Shown: piece after piece, positions 1-11,869 of the stretch
How positions within the stretch are numbered: the first letter of the stretch is position 1
Layout of the letters: each line of letters starts with the position of its first letter
From: Denticeps clupeoides
Taxonomy: Eukaryota; Chordata; Actinopteri; Clupeiformes; Denticipitidae
Assembly: GCF_900700375.1 (NCBI RefSeq)
Contig: NC_041719.1
Coordinates: 15,999,979-16,063,978, forward strand
DNA length: 64,000 bases
Direction of reading: 5' to 3'
The notes under the pieces: model-generated
What the model was told of the DNA's origin: nothing
What the model saw: only the letters and a program-made list of their open reading frames with translations
The model's database searches: none
Position numbers and translations under genes: made by a program

Positions 1-403
1 CATCTACCTTATTAACTTGGCAGTTGTGCATTTTGAAATATTTTAACTTCTGTATTAAATAGTATTGTACTACATGCTATCTGAAGTTAGATCTATATTG
101 GGAATTGGCTAACTATTCCTCTGAACAAACTAGATTAGGAAAAAACAGACACCTTACTTTTTACAGTGAATGGCAGGGTGTTTTCGGCTTGGTTCTCCTA
201 TAAGAATCCAGAATTCCATTTCATTCTGTTGAACTGCTCCTCTAAACAAACAAACAAGCAAGCAAAAAAAAGAAGATGAACTAGGTGCATTAGTGCAGTC
301 CTTGTTGTTATCATATATCCAATGCCATTACTACTCTCAGAATAGTCCTTGCACCTACAATATGTATATAAAAAAAATAAAAAGAGTAACTTTCTCAAAT
401 ACC

Positions 404-3400
404 TGTAAGCTTTCACTGCTTTCAATGGAGTTGCTTCAAAACCCACAGGACAAAAATAGTGGTTCTGACAATGGTAAATGTAGGCCATGGACTCATCCTT
501 CAGTCCAGAGGTCAACTTCACTAAAGCTCCCTCAGCTTAGGGAATGGAGACAGAGACAAATTCAATAGACCTCAAATGAGCATCTTATATTTAACACATG
601 TATTTTTTTCCAAAAACAAAATTGCTTTGCAAAATACCAGATAAAAACACCCATGCACTACTACATGCCCCAAACAAAATACCATCTTATTCGAGATTCA
701 AGAATGTTTGTCACAGTATGTACACAGTATACTGTGTATTGAAATAATGTTTCACACAGACCCCCCCCCCTCCCCCATAGTGCAACTAAAACTTAAGCCT
801 ATGCAGAAACTTAAGTGGTTTAATGAAAAGAGAGACATTATTCCTAGTGTTGTAGTCAAGACAACCTAAATCGAGACCAAAACATTGCCATGACTGGACG
901 GTCCCAAGACCAAGACTGGTCGAGACACAGGTCAAGAAAAAGGCTGTAAAGTGTCATTCCTTGTTAAAATTCAAATTCATGTTATGTTTTCAATTATATA
1001 TTCCATAAGTCTCATTTAAAATCTCAAAGATTTGTCATAGTTACATATTTGGAGTAAATTTGTTAAATTTCTGTATAGGCGACAACTTTTGTTTTGCCAA
1101 AATTGGACCTTTCTGTCTTCATTAAATGATAAATCTTTTTTCAGTGAAACTAATTCATTTCAATGCATTAAACATCCTTTGGTAGGATTTCTTACACCAA
1201 TTGCTTAATTAAGTCAGGTTAATTGCAGGTGTTTCTACCAAATAGATAAATAGTTTCACCCTGAGACTAAAGTGTTGATTATCAAGAGGCTGAAGACCAG
1301 ATCCACTGCTGATGTGGCAGACACCTTCAATGTGTCTCAACGTCAAATACAGTGGATAAAAAAAAAATAAAAAATTTGAAGAGACTGGAGACGTTTTTGA
1401 CAAGTCCAGGTCAGGTAGACCCCGCAAGACAACTGCTCGAGAGGACCATTTGTTGGTTCGAAAATCCAAGGCCAGCCCATGTTCCACTGTAGCAGAGCTC
1501 CACGAGACCTGGTCACCTGAAGTCCCTGTGTCAACCAGAAGAGTTCGTCTCAAAATGGCCTCCATGGTCGAATCAGTGCCCAGAAGGCAGCACTAAACAA
1601 AAGACAATTGAAAAACTGTGTGGCGTTTGCCAAGAACCACAGCCTGCTAAAAGGATGGATGCTGGAAAAGTAGCAGAAGGTGGATTTTTCAGACGAATCT
1701 TCTGTTGAATTACACCACAGTCACCGAAAATATTGCAGGAGATCTACTGGAGCCCGCATGGATCTGAGATTATGCCCAGAATACAGTGAAGTTTGGTGGC
1801 GGAATAATCATGGTCTGGGGTTACATCCAGCATGGGGGTGTGTGAGAAATCTGCAGGGTGGATGGCAACATCAATAGTCTGAAATACCAAGACATCTTAG
1901 CTACCTTTCATATTCCCAACCATAAAAGAGGCCAAATTCTGCATGTAGAAGGTTGCTCTATTACATACTTCGATCTCCACATCAAAGTTCCTCAAGACAA
2001 AGATCAAGATGCTCCAGGATTGGCCAGCCCAGTCACCAAACATGAACATCATTGAGCATGTGTGGGGTAGGATGAAAGCATGGAAGATGAAACCAAATAA
2101 TATTGATGAACTCTGGGATGCATGCAAGACTGCTTTCTTTGCTATTCCTGATGACTTCAAAATTGGACCTTTCTGTCTTCATTAAATGATAAATCTTTTT
2201 TTGCATTAAACATCATTTGGTAGGGTTTTAGCTTTTCATATGAGCTGTTTCTAACACCAACTGATTAATTAAGTCAGGTTAATAGCAGGTGTTTCTACCA
2301 AATAGATAAGCGACAAGACTTTTGTCAGGGACTGTATATTTTAACATAAAGGTAAAGCGAGTTAACATAAACTCACTCACCTGTCTCTCCTGCGGTTTTG
2401 TGTTTTCCGTGAGGCTTGTAGAGGATGTATGAGCATCCACGAACACGGAAATGATCATTAATTTGTCTGAACCATCTGTGTTGCAAAATAAACACAACAA
2501 AATGCAAGAGCTCTGAAGAATGGAGAAAAAAGAAAATAATGCCACAATCTTACTGTAATGGTTTTAATACCGCATTAGGGTGGTGTTTCCTGTGAAAGGG
2601 CCAAATTTGATCTCTTCAAAGGGAGGCTGAAAACCCAGAATATGCAACGCTTCCTCTTGTGAGATAGGTGGAAGACTGAAAAATAACACAATAACTGATG
2701 TTTTGTTTTAGAATCACATTGCAAAATTAAGCAGCCATGACATTACATTCATTTTTTTATTAGAACGATCACGTGTGGAAGACTAGGTGCATCTTTGTTG
2801 GGATGTGAAAGTCATTGTGAAACACTGCAGCACAGCACATGGTGACACAACGAAATGTAAAATGTGCTTTTAACCATCACCCTTGGTGAATAGTGGGCAG
2901 CCATGACAGGTGCCCAGGAAGCAGTGTGTGGGGACGGTGGCACCTCGGCCTATGTCTATGTGCAATCATATTCAACTCTCACCATGTACTAAACATTATG
3001 TGCAAAATTGTGTTCACATTATGGTTGTTTTCTTTCCACTAATATTATTTTGTTTTAACTTTATTTTATTATTCTCTATTCAGACCTATATCAGAATGAT
3101 ATTTGTAGCTTTCTGTACAGTCACATTTGTTTGAAATGCATTAAGGTCTGGGTCATGGAATCTGCAGAAGCTCACGGTTGCACAACCAACATACCTCCCT
3201 GCACCTATAGTACTGTACAAGAAGTTCCAACAGGAAACTAATGAAGAAATTCCACATGATGTCTTGTACTGTGGCCGACTTATGCAGTACCTGCAGTGAG
3301 AAGCAGAAAGATGTTTAAAATCAATGAGACCACTCCAGTTCTTAAAAATTGACTCCTACCATCGCCTGAGATCCAAGACTTTTCTTTGCTTGATCTCCTC

Positions 3401-4456
3401 TAGAGATGCTTGTGGCAGCAGGTCTTGTAGATTCCTGCCTGGCCTGTCAGACGATTTCATCTTTTTAGAAGCAAACTTCTTTATGTTGCCTAGAAAGAGA
3501 TTGAGAACAGACAGCACTGAAACTGAACGATAGAAGCTATTGTGGCTCAACTAAATGGACTGAACATGGTGAGGTCCTAGAATGCTAAATTCTCAATCAT
3601 TATTGTTCTGTTCTGAGTCAGAAAAAACTGCACTGACACCTCAGTCAATGAAATACCAGTGAATTTACACTCATCCTGCAGGTTATTTCACTACTGTCAC
3701 ACAGACCATTACATAACTGGTAGCAGATGGTCCAAGTGACAGTTCTCATCTTCCTGGCATGTCTCATGTGCCAGCTGAGAGCCCAGGTCGGGTTGCATAG
3801 GAACAATAAACATACTCATACTTTATTAACAGTCTTCAACCAGCACTGTGTGGCCATCACCACATAAGCAATAGGAGACGTGATAAAGTACGATCACAGT
3901 AAGATAAGAATAGCTCAGTCTGCATGAACCTTACGAGCAGACATATGTGCATCAATTATTGATGCCTCTTACTTGTTCTGGTTTTTCGAGACAAAAATGC
4001 ATCAAAGTCAGTAGTGTCAATCTCCCAGGCTAAAACCGGTTTGGTGTTGACTGAAGGTGCCACGTCCATGTCACAGTCCCCATCCAAAGAGGCTTTGCCT
4101 GTGCCTCGGGTCTGATCCTGGGTCAGTGACAGAGCATTGGGATTTATGAAGCTTGCATCGCTCTCTTGTTTGCCACAGGAAACATCCTTGGGGGCGCTAG
4201 GGGTCTGGTACACCGAGGCCGCCTGGTTTAGGAGTGCGTAGTCAGAGCAGACAGTGTAGAACTTCTCCTTGGAGTGTGTGACAGGGCAGGTCCACGGCAG
4301 ATGGAGCTCGGCGCTGGAGGCCCGCCGCACCCGCAGCGCCTCTCGGGCGTAGGGGCTCAGGAAGTTGTGCTCATCCTCCCTGCCAGGGCCCTGGGACGGG
4401 GCTGCCTGATTACTCCCAGATATGTTAGCTCCTTGACTATCTGCAGTGTTCGGCAT
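404..4456 (-). CDS. bivm: BIVM, basic immunoglobulin-like variable motif protein; 3' exons beyond left edge
   Basis: Six coding exons on the minus strand: 3973-4456, 3360-3489, 3195-3290, 2571-2675, 2381-2475 and 404-535. They join in phase to 347 residues, and the C-terminus lies off the window. The start is the Met of MPNTADSQG, because the human protein begins MPN; the exon extends upstream to an acceptor at 4526. Family-defining stretches are [72 protein letters not shown] and [19 protein letters not shown]. The N-terminal 160 residues are poorly conserved except [20 protein letters not shown] and LAWEID. BIVM is widely expressed in vertebrates and its molecular role is not established. 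In mammals it lies next to ERCC5; here its right-hand neighbour is tab3, in divergent orientation. Confidence 0.93.
848..945. repeat. GACCAAGA-type dispersed fish repeat, short copy
   Basis: The stretch has irregular repeats of the type CGAGACCAAAAC and CCAAGACCAAGACTGG, following GTTGTAGTCAAGACAACC. I recall this simple-sequence-derived repeat from many teleost genomes. It lies in a bivm intron, and no coding potential is visible. Confidence 0.45.
1069..2334 (+). mobile_element. Tc1/mariner-like DNA transposon, decayed
   Basis: Inside a bivm intron. The interior (about 1250-2155) reads in pieces as a Tc1-like transposase on the plus strand. Recognisable parts are the helix-turn-helix region ([14 protein letters not shown], then an A/T expansion), the block around PRRQH and [14 protein letters not shown], the DDE-region trace [11 protein letters not shown], and the end SPVTKHEHH. 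Several stops and frameshifts interrupt it, so it is inactive. The right end reads GACAAGACTTTTGTCAGGGA, a typical Tc1-type terminus. Unusually, the left-end block (1099-1250) matches the right-end block (2158-2310) in direct, not inverted, orientation. Confidence 0.8.
2795..2958 (-). mobile_element. tRNA-derived SINE, family B, partial copy
   Basis: Reverse copy of the family whose full form has box A TGGCCTAGCGGTTAAGG and box B GGTTCGAATCCC (see 50797-51040). Retained pieces include GCAGTGTGTGGGGACGG and CAGTGGGCAGCCATGAC. The tRNA-like head is missing. It lies in a bivm intron. Confidence 0.75.
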
Positions 4457-6195
4457 TGAATGGAAAAATGGGAAGATGGTGGAGAGAAATGTCCCAGGTT
4501 CAGGCTGTGCATGTGCTACAGGAGTTCTGAACAAAAAGAAAAATAATACAAATACACTTGGTCAATAACGCAGCTTATTAAATGCAATTTTTATGAACAG
4601 TCTCAGTTCAATTTAAGACATTATGCTATTTAAGGTGTTTAAACAAAATGTGAACTTGACATGCTAGGCTATAAGCTAACGTAAATTAGCAGATAAGGTA
4701 AAACTGAGCCTTGGTGACATGTCTTGTCATTATTTTTATTAAATGTAAATATTTTTGACATGTCGTGATGTATACAGTATAATGTATGAATGAGCTAGTT
4801 ATCGTGATACATGAAACACTGTTAAATAAAAATCACTGAACACACAGACACACTCTTTTAAATAAATCGTTTTAAGTGAGATTTCGGGAACAGTCCGCGA
4901 GAAACCGCATGCAATTGCGAGGTGTGGACGATCGCACTTTGATTTCGTCGATGTGCTCCACGTTTGCATGTCCGGGCATCAGCTGGGACTGCGAATGAAG
5001 GACGTGGCTGCCGCCCCTACTTCACGCATTCGCAGCCAGGTGGGCGAGTTGGTCCGCAGTGAACCAGCCGCTGCCCTCCACGCCCGTCAGCAGCACCTCA
5101 ACTTGCTCGCAAATTAAACGCGTAAATCGACTCGGGACCTGCTCGCATCGACAACAAGCTCTCGACTGCTCGTATGAACCATCGTGAAATCGCGACAACG
5201 CCAAGTTGTCTTTGGCGGCATCGGGCTGTCACCTTACGGCGTCGCGATTCAATAAAGGTTGGACACGTACCAGTTTGATTTGTCAGGCTGAGGATGAAGA
5301 GACCATCGCCGACCGCACAGCGTGAGGAGCAGGCATCACCATCACGACCCCCGGCCTCCGCCTGCCGCTACATTTGCTCTTCAGACCGCACCGCCTCACA
5401 AGAGGGGTGTTAGGAAAACACGCCTCTAAAAGAAATAACGCCATTTGGGTCATATGCTCACAAATATGTAAACTGACGTTCTCACAAGCCGTGAACGGGC
5501 GTGAGTGATATTTGTGGACGCTGCTAGTTTCACCTGGAACAAGGTTAACGTCTCTTTCGAGCGACAACTGCCCCTCTGCGCTCTGGTTTTTGGTTTGGGC
5601 GGCTCGGGCGTTCTGCCGTGAAGAAATGCGCTGGGAAGTACTGATCTGAGGTCAGTCTTTACTAATGCTGTGTCTACGGAGAAATTAAGCGGTGATTTTG
5701 TAATTTTGCTAGGCTGTAATGTCGTTTAAGTGTGTTCTAAAATACATGACATACATAATGTAATCCCATTGAATGACTTTATAGCCTCTGCTCTGTGGTC
5801 TATACATTTTGTTGTCGGTCTTGTACAACTGACTTAATCTCACGAATTAAAAATTCAGTTATATCCAGAAACACTTGTGACATGATTTGGTTTGTCCTGG
5901 ATTAGTTCAATGCCAACTTCATTGGACGTAGTCTCCATTTTAAGCGCTTTGCTGTCATCTGCTGTTGAAAGTGTGTTTTGCCTCTTATTTCTAAGTTAGT
6001 TTGGAGTAGACAGAAAACTAGTCTTCAACAATAAAATTATGTGACCCCTGTAAGCATTCAGACAAAAGTATTGCACCAAATATTTCAATGTATAATGGGT
6101 GTCAAAAATGTACAACACTTTAAAACAACGTTTATGCAATAGCAACATATGCGACTAAAATGGCCAAGACGGGACAACAATGTCACTGGTCTTTT

Positions 6196-6230
<35 letters not shown>

Positions 6231-6690
6231 GTGTGTGTGTTTTGTTGATAGTAAGTCTACACGAGTGGGTTGTGTTAATAATTTGCTTTGAATTTCATTT
6301 TAAATCCATTGAAATTAAATGATGTTCCTCAGTACCTGAGTACCTTAAATATTAAGACACGTAAATTTACAGCATTTCGGTTTCATTTTCCAGAGAATCG
6401 ACTTGTAGAGGACGTCTCGCATATTTTGCTGCGTTTTAGTGAAACGCGGTGGCCAACATCTACGAAGAACCCAAACTTAGCTGAGGTTGGTTTTACAGCG
6501 GCCATGCTCTTCTTAGGGAGTGAACACATAGTGGGTTTATTTTATTCCACGACTGCCAATATTTACATGTTCGATCCACTCGCTATCACTTCAATGAACA
6601 GTTTTAAATCTCCCCCTTTATATTGCTATGAGGTTTAAGGGAAATAGAAGTAAATAAATGTTTAAGTTGTGTGTAGTCGTGGCGTTGTGT
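4457..6690. other. Divergent bivm / tab3 upstream interval
   Basis: About 2.2 kb without a supported coding exon. The segment 4880-5640 is CpG-rich and probably holds the bivm 5' untranslated exon and promoter, although no exon edge could be fixed. From 5640 to 6690 the DNA is AT-rich, with a GT microsatellite at 6199-6240. An open frame of 116 codons at 6288-6638 has no recognisable domain. Confidence 0.5.
6199..6240. repeat. (GT)n microsatellite
   Basis: About 20 GT dinucleotides with one interruption, in the bivm-tab3 spacer. It has no relation to an exon edge. Confidence 0.9.
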
Positions 6691-6990
6691 TGGCTGACCT
6701 GGCAACAGAGCCGTGAACGCGCCCTGCACCGCCCCCTTCCACTGCTTCCGGTGTCCGTATCGCGATACTTCACGTTTTTATGGTAAACCGTAGACGACGG
6801 CGGCCTATGGTTCCTGGAACCCGAACGCGGAGTTACTGGATTTATTCGGCTCGCCGCCGGCGTCTCCCCCGCCCGTTCGCGGAGGACCGCTGCGTGTGAA
6901 CATGCTGCGTCGCCCGAGACTGTAGTCCGGCGTACGGTGAGTCTCCGGCGGCTTTTCGTGGCGTGTGTGCGGTGTGCGTCCAGTGTGCGT
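6690..6990 (+). promoter_or_regulatory. tab3: tab3 CpG promoter and likely 5' untranslated exon
   Basis: The segment is dense in CpG and lacks a coding frame with known homology. A good donor, TACG|GTGAGTCTCC, ends a probable untranslated exon at 6936, and the acceptor before the start codon lies at 7972-7973. Transcription start and exon 5' edge are inferred, not seen. Confidence 0.5.
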
Positions 6991-7135
6991 CCAGAAAGCC
7001 GCCTCAGGTTGTCGGGAGCGGCGAGACGTCCGCTCCATCCTCGCTTACGGCCGCAAATCCGTGGCCGTAAAGAGCGGTAAACCTGTTATCCCGCCCTGTA
7101 GTTAGCCCGCTAGCTGCCCAGCTGGAGCTTTTCTC

Positions 7136-7138
<3 letters not shown>

Positions 7139-7177
<39 letters not shown>
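7139..7177. repeat. (TG)n microsatellite
   Basis: TG tract of about 39 bases in the presumed first intron of tab3, far from an exon edge. Confidence 0.9.
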
Positions 7178-7180
<3 letters not shown>

Positions 7181-7912
7181 GTTGCTAGTAAGTCAGGAAG
7201 CTGAGTGATGAAACCGACAGTATCCGCTCAGCCTACAACGTGAATGACCCGCCATAAAAATGTGGCTTTTGTGGGCCATACCGGTCCTCCCCGGCGGCAC
7301 CGTGGGTTCGGCCTTTAGCTGCAAGGTTGTTTTCACTTGATTTCCCGCACGTGCTCGTGGAATTACGCGTTTTAAAGTCTGCCAGTATCTACGGAACCAA
7401 AATGATCACGTATAGACTGACAGGAGGCGTTTTTTTGGCTCACGTTTAGCCTGCTTGCTAAAAGCCCCGGTTTGCGCCAGTGTTGTGGTTACAGCTAACG
7501 TACAGCGGCGTCACCCTTTCGGCATATTTACAACCCGTGTGTCCCGATGAGGTTCGTCGCTCGGCCGGACGCAAGCTAACCTCCGTTGGACGAGGATTGA
7601 CGTGCCGCTGCCAGGGTGAGCCATCTGTCTGGATGGATGTACAGTTGACTGGAGGCTTCCTGCACGTTTCACATTTCAAGCGGTTGCTTAGGCCACAACA
7701 GTCAACACCACCCACCCTGCCCCACCCACACCTACAACCACGCCACCTCTCGCGCCACATTTTGTTCATTAGAAATATGATAGACGAACAGTCTGCCACA
7801 TTAATATTTCATTGTCTGAGAGATTTCCACGTGGCTTTGTCCGCTGACGGCAGGGCACACTCCCACCGACAGCACGCTGGCTGTGGCCGTCAGAGATCGT
7901 GTCCGGCCGTTG

Positions 7913-7914
<2 letters not shown>

Positions 7915-7962
<48 letters not shown>
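7915..7962 (+). repeat. (TG)n tract at the tab3 start-exon acceptor
   Basis: About 24 TG dinucleotides end ten bases before the acceptor GCATGCAG at 7973. The acceptor therefore has a UG repeat where a pyrimidine tract would be expected. Confidence 0.9.
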
Positions 7963-7971
<9 letters not shown>

Positions 7972-7976
7972 AGGGG

Positions 7977-8024
7977 ATGACGGGTGCAGCTCGGCTGCGG
8001 CGCTCCCAGCTGCCGGCGCAGTGA
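7977..8024 (+). other. Upstream ORF in the tab3 leader
   Basis: If the acceptor at 7973 is used, the leader carries an upstream ATG with 15 codons (MTGAARLRRSQLPAQ) and a TGA at 8022-8024. That is 19 bases before the tab3 start at 8044. It is in a different frame and could lower tab3 translation; this is inferred. Confidence 0.4.
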
Positions 8025-8043
8025 CTCGGTCCGTGGGCTCAGG

Positions 8044-9984
8044 ATGGCGCAGGCAGGCCCTCAGTTGGACTATCACATCCTGCAGGACCTCAGACAGCGC
8101 TTCCCAGAGATCCCCGAGGGAGTGGTGTCGCAGTGCCTTTTGCAGGTGGACAGACCTTTTCTTTCCAATTCTTCCCTTCTCTTTATTGATCCCAGGAGGC
8201 TGCTACTCTCCTCCTGGTTGAATCATTTTAATCCAAGTAAACGTCCGTGCCGCTACTTGACACCTGACAGCCCGGCACCTGTTATTCCCCTGCACCTTTT
8301 GTCCAGTTTTTCCAGTTCAACCCCTTTTTCGTTTCAGAATAATAACAACCTGGATGTATGCTGCCACCTGCTGGCACAGGAGAGCAGCAGATACCTGTAC
8401 GAAGAGTTCCACAGTCCAGATGAGTTTCGGTTGAACAGGAATCACATGCTGCACATCAGCCCAGGATACCCCCCCTCCGAGGGCGGTAACTCCGGAGGTG
8501 CCGGCCGTCAGCTGGTTCACAGCTCCAGCGACGGTCACATCGAGCCCCACAGGCCTGGCTTCCCGGAGCCTCTCTCAGCCCCCCCGGCTATGGCTCCTTC
8601 GCCTGGATATAACACTTTCTTCATGCCCGACCAAGGACGGTCTGCCAGCACCCCAACTCCTCCGCCCACCCTGCCGGGAATGTCCCCCACCTACTCCCCC
8701 ATGCCACGGTATACCATAAATCCTATAACGGTCACCCTGTCCCAAAACCTGCCTAGTGCACCCCAGGCACTGCAGATCCCGACGAATCCCTACAACACCA
8801 GCAACAGTGCCCTCTACATCCGTCCATCGCCCTCGCAAAGCCCCCAGCCTTCACCCTGGCCCACATCGGGGGTTTACCAGCCCAACCTGTATTCCAACCC
8901 TGCTCCCTCATACCCTTCTCCCTATAGCTCCCCCCAGCACCAGGTTCAGCAGTCCCACGTCTTCATGCCCATCAGTTCCCCGACCGTGCCCAACCTAGCC
9001 TACCAGCAGCCACAGGCATCGCAGCCCGTCTCCTACCGACCGTACCTCTCCAAGAGTTCCCTAAAGAACCAGATCGAGATCACACTGGAAGGCTCAAGGC
9101 CACGCAGCAACTCCCCAGTTCATACCCCACAAGGGCCACTCTACATGGCCAACAGCTCTTCTCCCAGTTCTCCGTCACGAGCCATCAGTATGACGGGGCC
9201 ACAGGGGGCAACTTTTCACCCCGGAGTGTACATGCATCCGGCGAGGCCACGCCAAGCCTCCTCGCCCCAACCCGGCACCTCCGCCTACACCTTTAAAAGG
9301 CAAGTGTCCCCGGGTCAAGTGCAACGGCCCTCAGGCTCGCCTCCGGTGGAGCCAGAGTCACTTCTGAACATTGTGGACCATGGGGAACACCACGCTGCCC
9401 CTGCACCAATTCTGCCCATCTCTGCATTGCCCGGCAACATCACCAACCAGTTTAAACACATGCCGCGGCGATCCAGCTCAGGCTCCGATGACTATGCATA
9501 CACCCAGGGTATGTTTAAATGTATACATGTGTGTGGTTGGGCATGTGATTGTGTACAGCAATTTTTGGATTTTAACACTGCGTACCACTTTCTTTAAGCA
9601 CTCCTGCTGCACCAGAGGGCAAGAATGGAGCGGCTCATGAAGGAGTTATATTTGGAGCAGCAGAAGCTGGAGAAGCTGAAGACTGACGTTAATGAAATGG
9701 AGTACGATGCTTTACAGAGACGATTCCGACGAGTCAACAGCACTAGCATCATTCCCAGGGTAATCTGATGGAATGTTTCTTTAACCAGGATAAAGGCCTT
9801 CGTTTAAGTTATCTGTGTGTTGGCATTTTACACATTTCAAGATTTTTCTTTTTTTGTTCAGTGATTGAGACTTAAAGTAACAGAATCTGCTGCTATAATA
9901 AAAAAAAAACGAAGCATTTCAGTCAGCATGGAAGATAGAATTTGGTAAATTTCCTGAAAGTCCAAAGGAAATGTCAGTGCACTA

Positions 9985-10046
<62 letters not shown>

Positions 10047-11132
10047 TGCTAGCCTGAAGAGATGACCAGATTGCGCAGTCTGAACAGACAGCTTCAGATT
10101 GACATTGACTGCACTCTGAAAGAGACGGATCTTCTGCAGTCCAGAGGTACAGACAATTCTCTGACCACCAATGACTAAGCAATTGGTTTTTCATATGAAT
10201 TATTTCCCTGAAGACGTTTCACTTCCCACTTTCTTTTCATGATTGTGGAGCTCCAGTAGCCTACTGCAGTGACTTGCCCATGATTCAGTTATGCATTAGG
10301 TTTCTTTAAAAAAAATGTTAACAATATTTCGATCTTTACTTACACCTTACAGGGAAGTTTGATCCAAAAGCAAAGAACAGCTTCTATGATAACATCCAGC
10401 CTGGTCCAGTGGTACCACCCAAACCTGGAAAGAAAGGTTGGTGTGGTTTTTTTTTTTTTTTTTTTTTTTATTATTTGAATTATTATCATTAACCTTGTAT
10501 AATACTTAATCAGAAAAAAACACTTCTTTCTCTGCTTGTCCTTTCTCAGGAAATGCCTTTCTGTATGAAACACACACATTTTCTAGTTTTATTGTTATTT
10601 TGTGTTTGCACTTTGACCACAAAGGCATTTCCTTTATGACCATGTTAATTACAGTTGCCTCTGTGCCAGAGACATGCTAACTTCTGCTAGAATGGCGAAT
10701 GGTAAAGCGCTTCAGAGGAGGCATCCCTCAAAGCAGACTAAATAGTTGGTAAATTGGCCTGGTAAAGGTTGACAGAAGTCACATTATTTTATAGCACTGC
10801 TTGTTATTTATTACAGCTCTGACAAGCTTCTTTTTTTTTTTTTTTTGCCTCATTCAGATGACAGGCATATTTAATGTTGGACAGTGAGTCACCAGTGCTC
10901 TGTTGTAAAGCAGTAATTCTATGAAATCAAAGTGTAAAAGGCCCACAGTCTGTACAGGATTGCACAGGAGTTTCTGTCCTTTGCAGATGGGGGTGGTTCA
11001 TCTAAGCCCGCACACGGGGCTCAGCGGGACGAGGACTTTGAGGGGGCTCAGTGGAACTGTGAAAGCTGCACCTTCCTCAACCACCCGGCACTGAACCGCT
11101 GTGAACAGTGTGAGATGCCACGCTACTCCTGA
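8044..11132 (+). CDS. tab3: TAB3, TAK1-binding adaptor with CUE and NZF domains
   Basis: Six coding exons: 8044-8145, 8338-9508, 9599-9759, 10053-10146, 10353-10436 and 10987-11132, giving 585 residues. The N-terminal CUE domain (about 8-51; [19 protein letters not shown] then NNNNLDVCC) binds ubiquitin. A long Pro/Ser-rich middle follows. A coiled coil starts near residue 425 ([20 protein letters not shown]) and binds TAK1. The C-terminal NZF zinc finger ([12 protein letters not shown]...CEQC, from residue 560) binds Lys63-linked ubiquitin chains. TAB2/TAB3 link polyubiquitin to TAK1 activation in IL-1/TNF and Toll signalling in the cytoplasm. TAB3 is preferred over TAB2 for [25 protein letters not shown] and the tmem47/prrg1 neighbourhood. 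The protein is about 125 residues shorter than human TAB3, including the spacer before the NZF finger. Confidence 0.95.
9989..10045 (+). repeat. (TG)n tract against the tab3 exon 4 acceptor
   Basis: About 28 TG dinucleotides end seven bases before the exon 4 start, with only TCTGCTAG between. It replaces the normal pyrimidine tract. Confidence 0.92.
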
Positions 11133-11402
11133 GCCAGGCGGCAACTACAGCCCCGCCGTAATCAGCACGCGTCAAGCCCTCTCAAACAACCCTTATCTAA
11201 TTTGAACCATGCAACCTTCTCTCAACCCGTCTCCCTCAACTCTCATCCCATTCCTTCATTCCTCTACCCTGCCCAGCAATAACTGAGCCCCTCTGCTAAG
11301 GAAGAGCCACACCCACCTCCCTGCTCAGTCCAATCACAACCCTGCCCCACCTGCTGAAGGAGCTTCCTGCACTTGTATTTGACTTGTACTGCAAGAAGAT
11401 CC

Positions 11403-11856
11403 AATAAAGAGGAAGGTGGGAGACTGTTCTCTTAAAACATACCCACGTAAATGAAAAAGACTGAGTGACTGGATGTGAGTCACACAGAATGGGTGTGGTT
11501 TTGAAGTAGGTGGAGCCTGTTTGGATGTGGAAGAGGCATGGTTTACTGATCTACCATTCCATGCAGAATGACTGTCACGTTTACATGTATTAAGCCCAAA
11601 ATCCCAGATTTGCAGGGTGCACTCTATTAAAAGAGTGGAAGAATTTTCTGACAAAAGCAGGGGTCTGATTTAAATATTATGTAGACGTTACACTGTATCT
11701 GCTCTGTGCAAGAGCCTCTCATTGAATGAAGAACACTAAGAGACTTGCATATAAATGTATACCTGGTACTTTTATGCATAATATGCCACACTGTATTCTG
11801 TGTCATAAGATGTTGATTTCCTGTGCAAATGCCTCAAGTTGCTGTACTTCAATAAA
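11403..11856 (+). terminator. tab3: tab3 3' UTR with two AATAAA poly(A) signals
   Basis: AATAAA occurs at 11403-11408 and 11851-11856, 270 and 720 bases after the stop codon. Either could end the transcript. The distal one leaves little space before the likely end of the convergent tmem47 message. Confidence 0.6.
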
Positions 11857-11869
11857 GGAGCTGATTCTA

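Noticed and set aside
6288-6638. 116-codon plus-strand open frame between bivm and tab3
   Set aside because: AT-rich, no recognisable domain, no splice context, and unlike any family I know.
7801-8221. Open frames rich in Cys-Val or His-Thr repeats around 7.9 kb
   Set aside because: Translations of the TG/CA microsatellite, not proteins.
8044-11132. Assignment as TAB2 instead of TAB3
   Set aside because: Residues around HSSSDGHIE and DDYAYTQALLLHQ and the tmem47/prrg1 neighbours favour TAB3.
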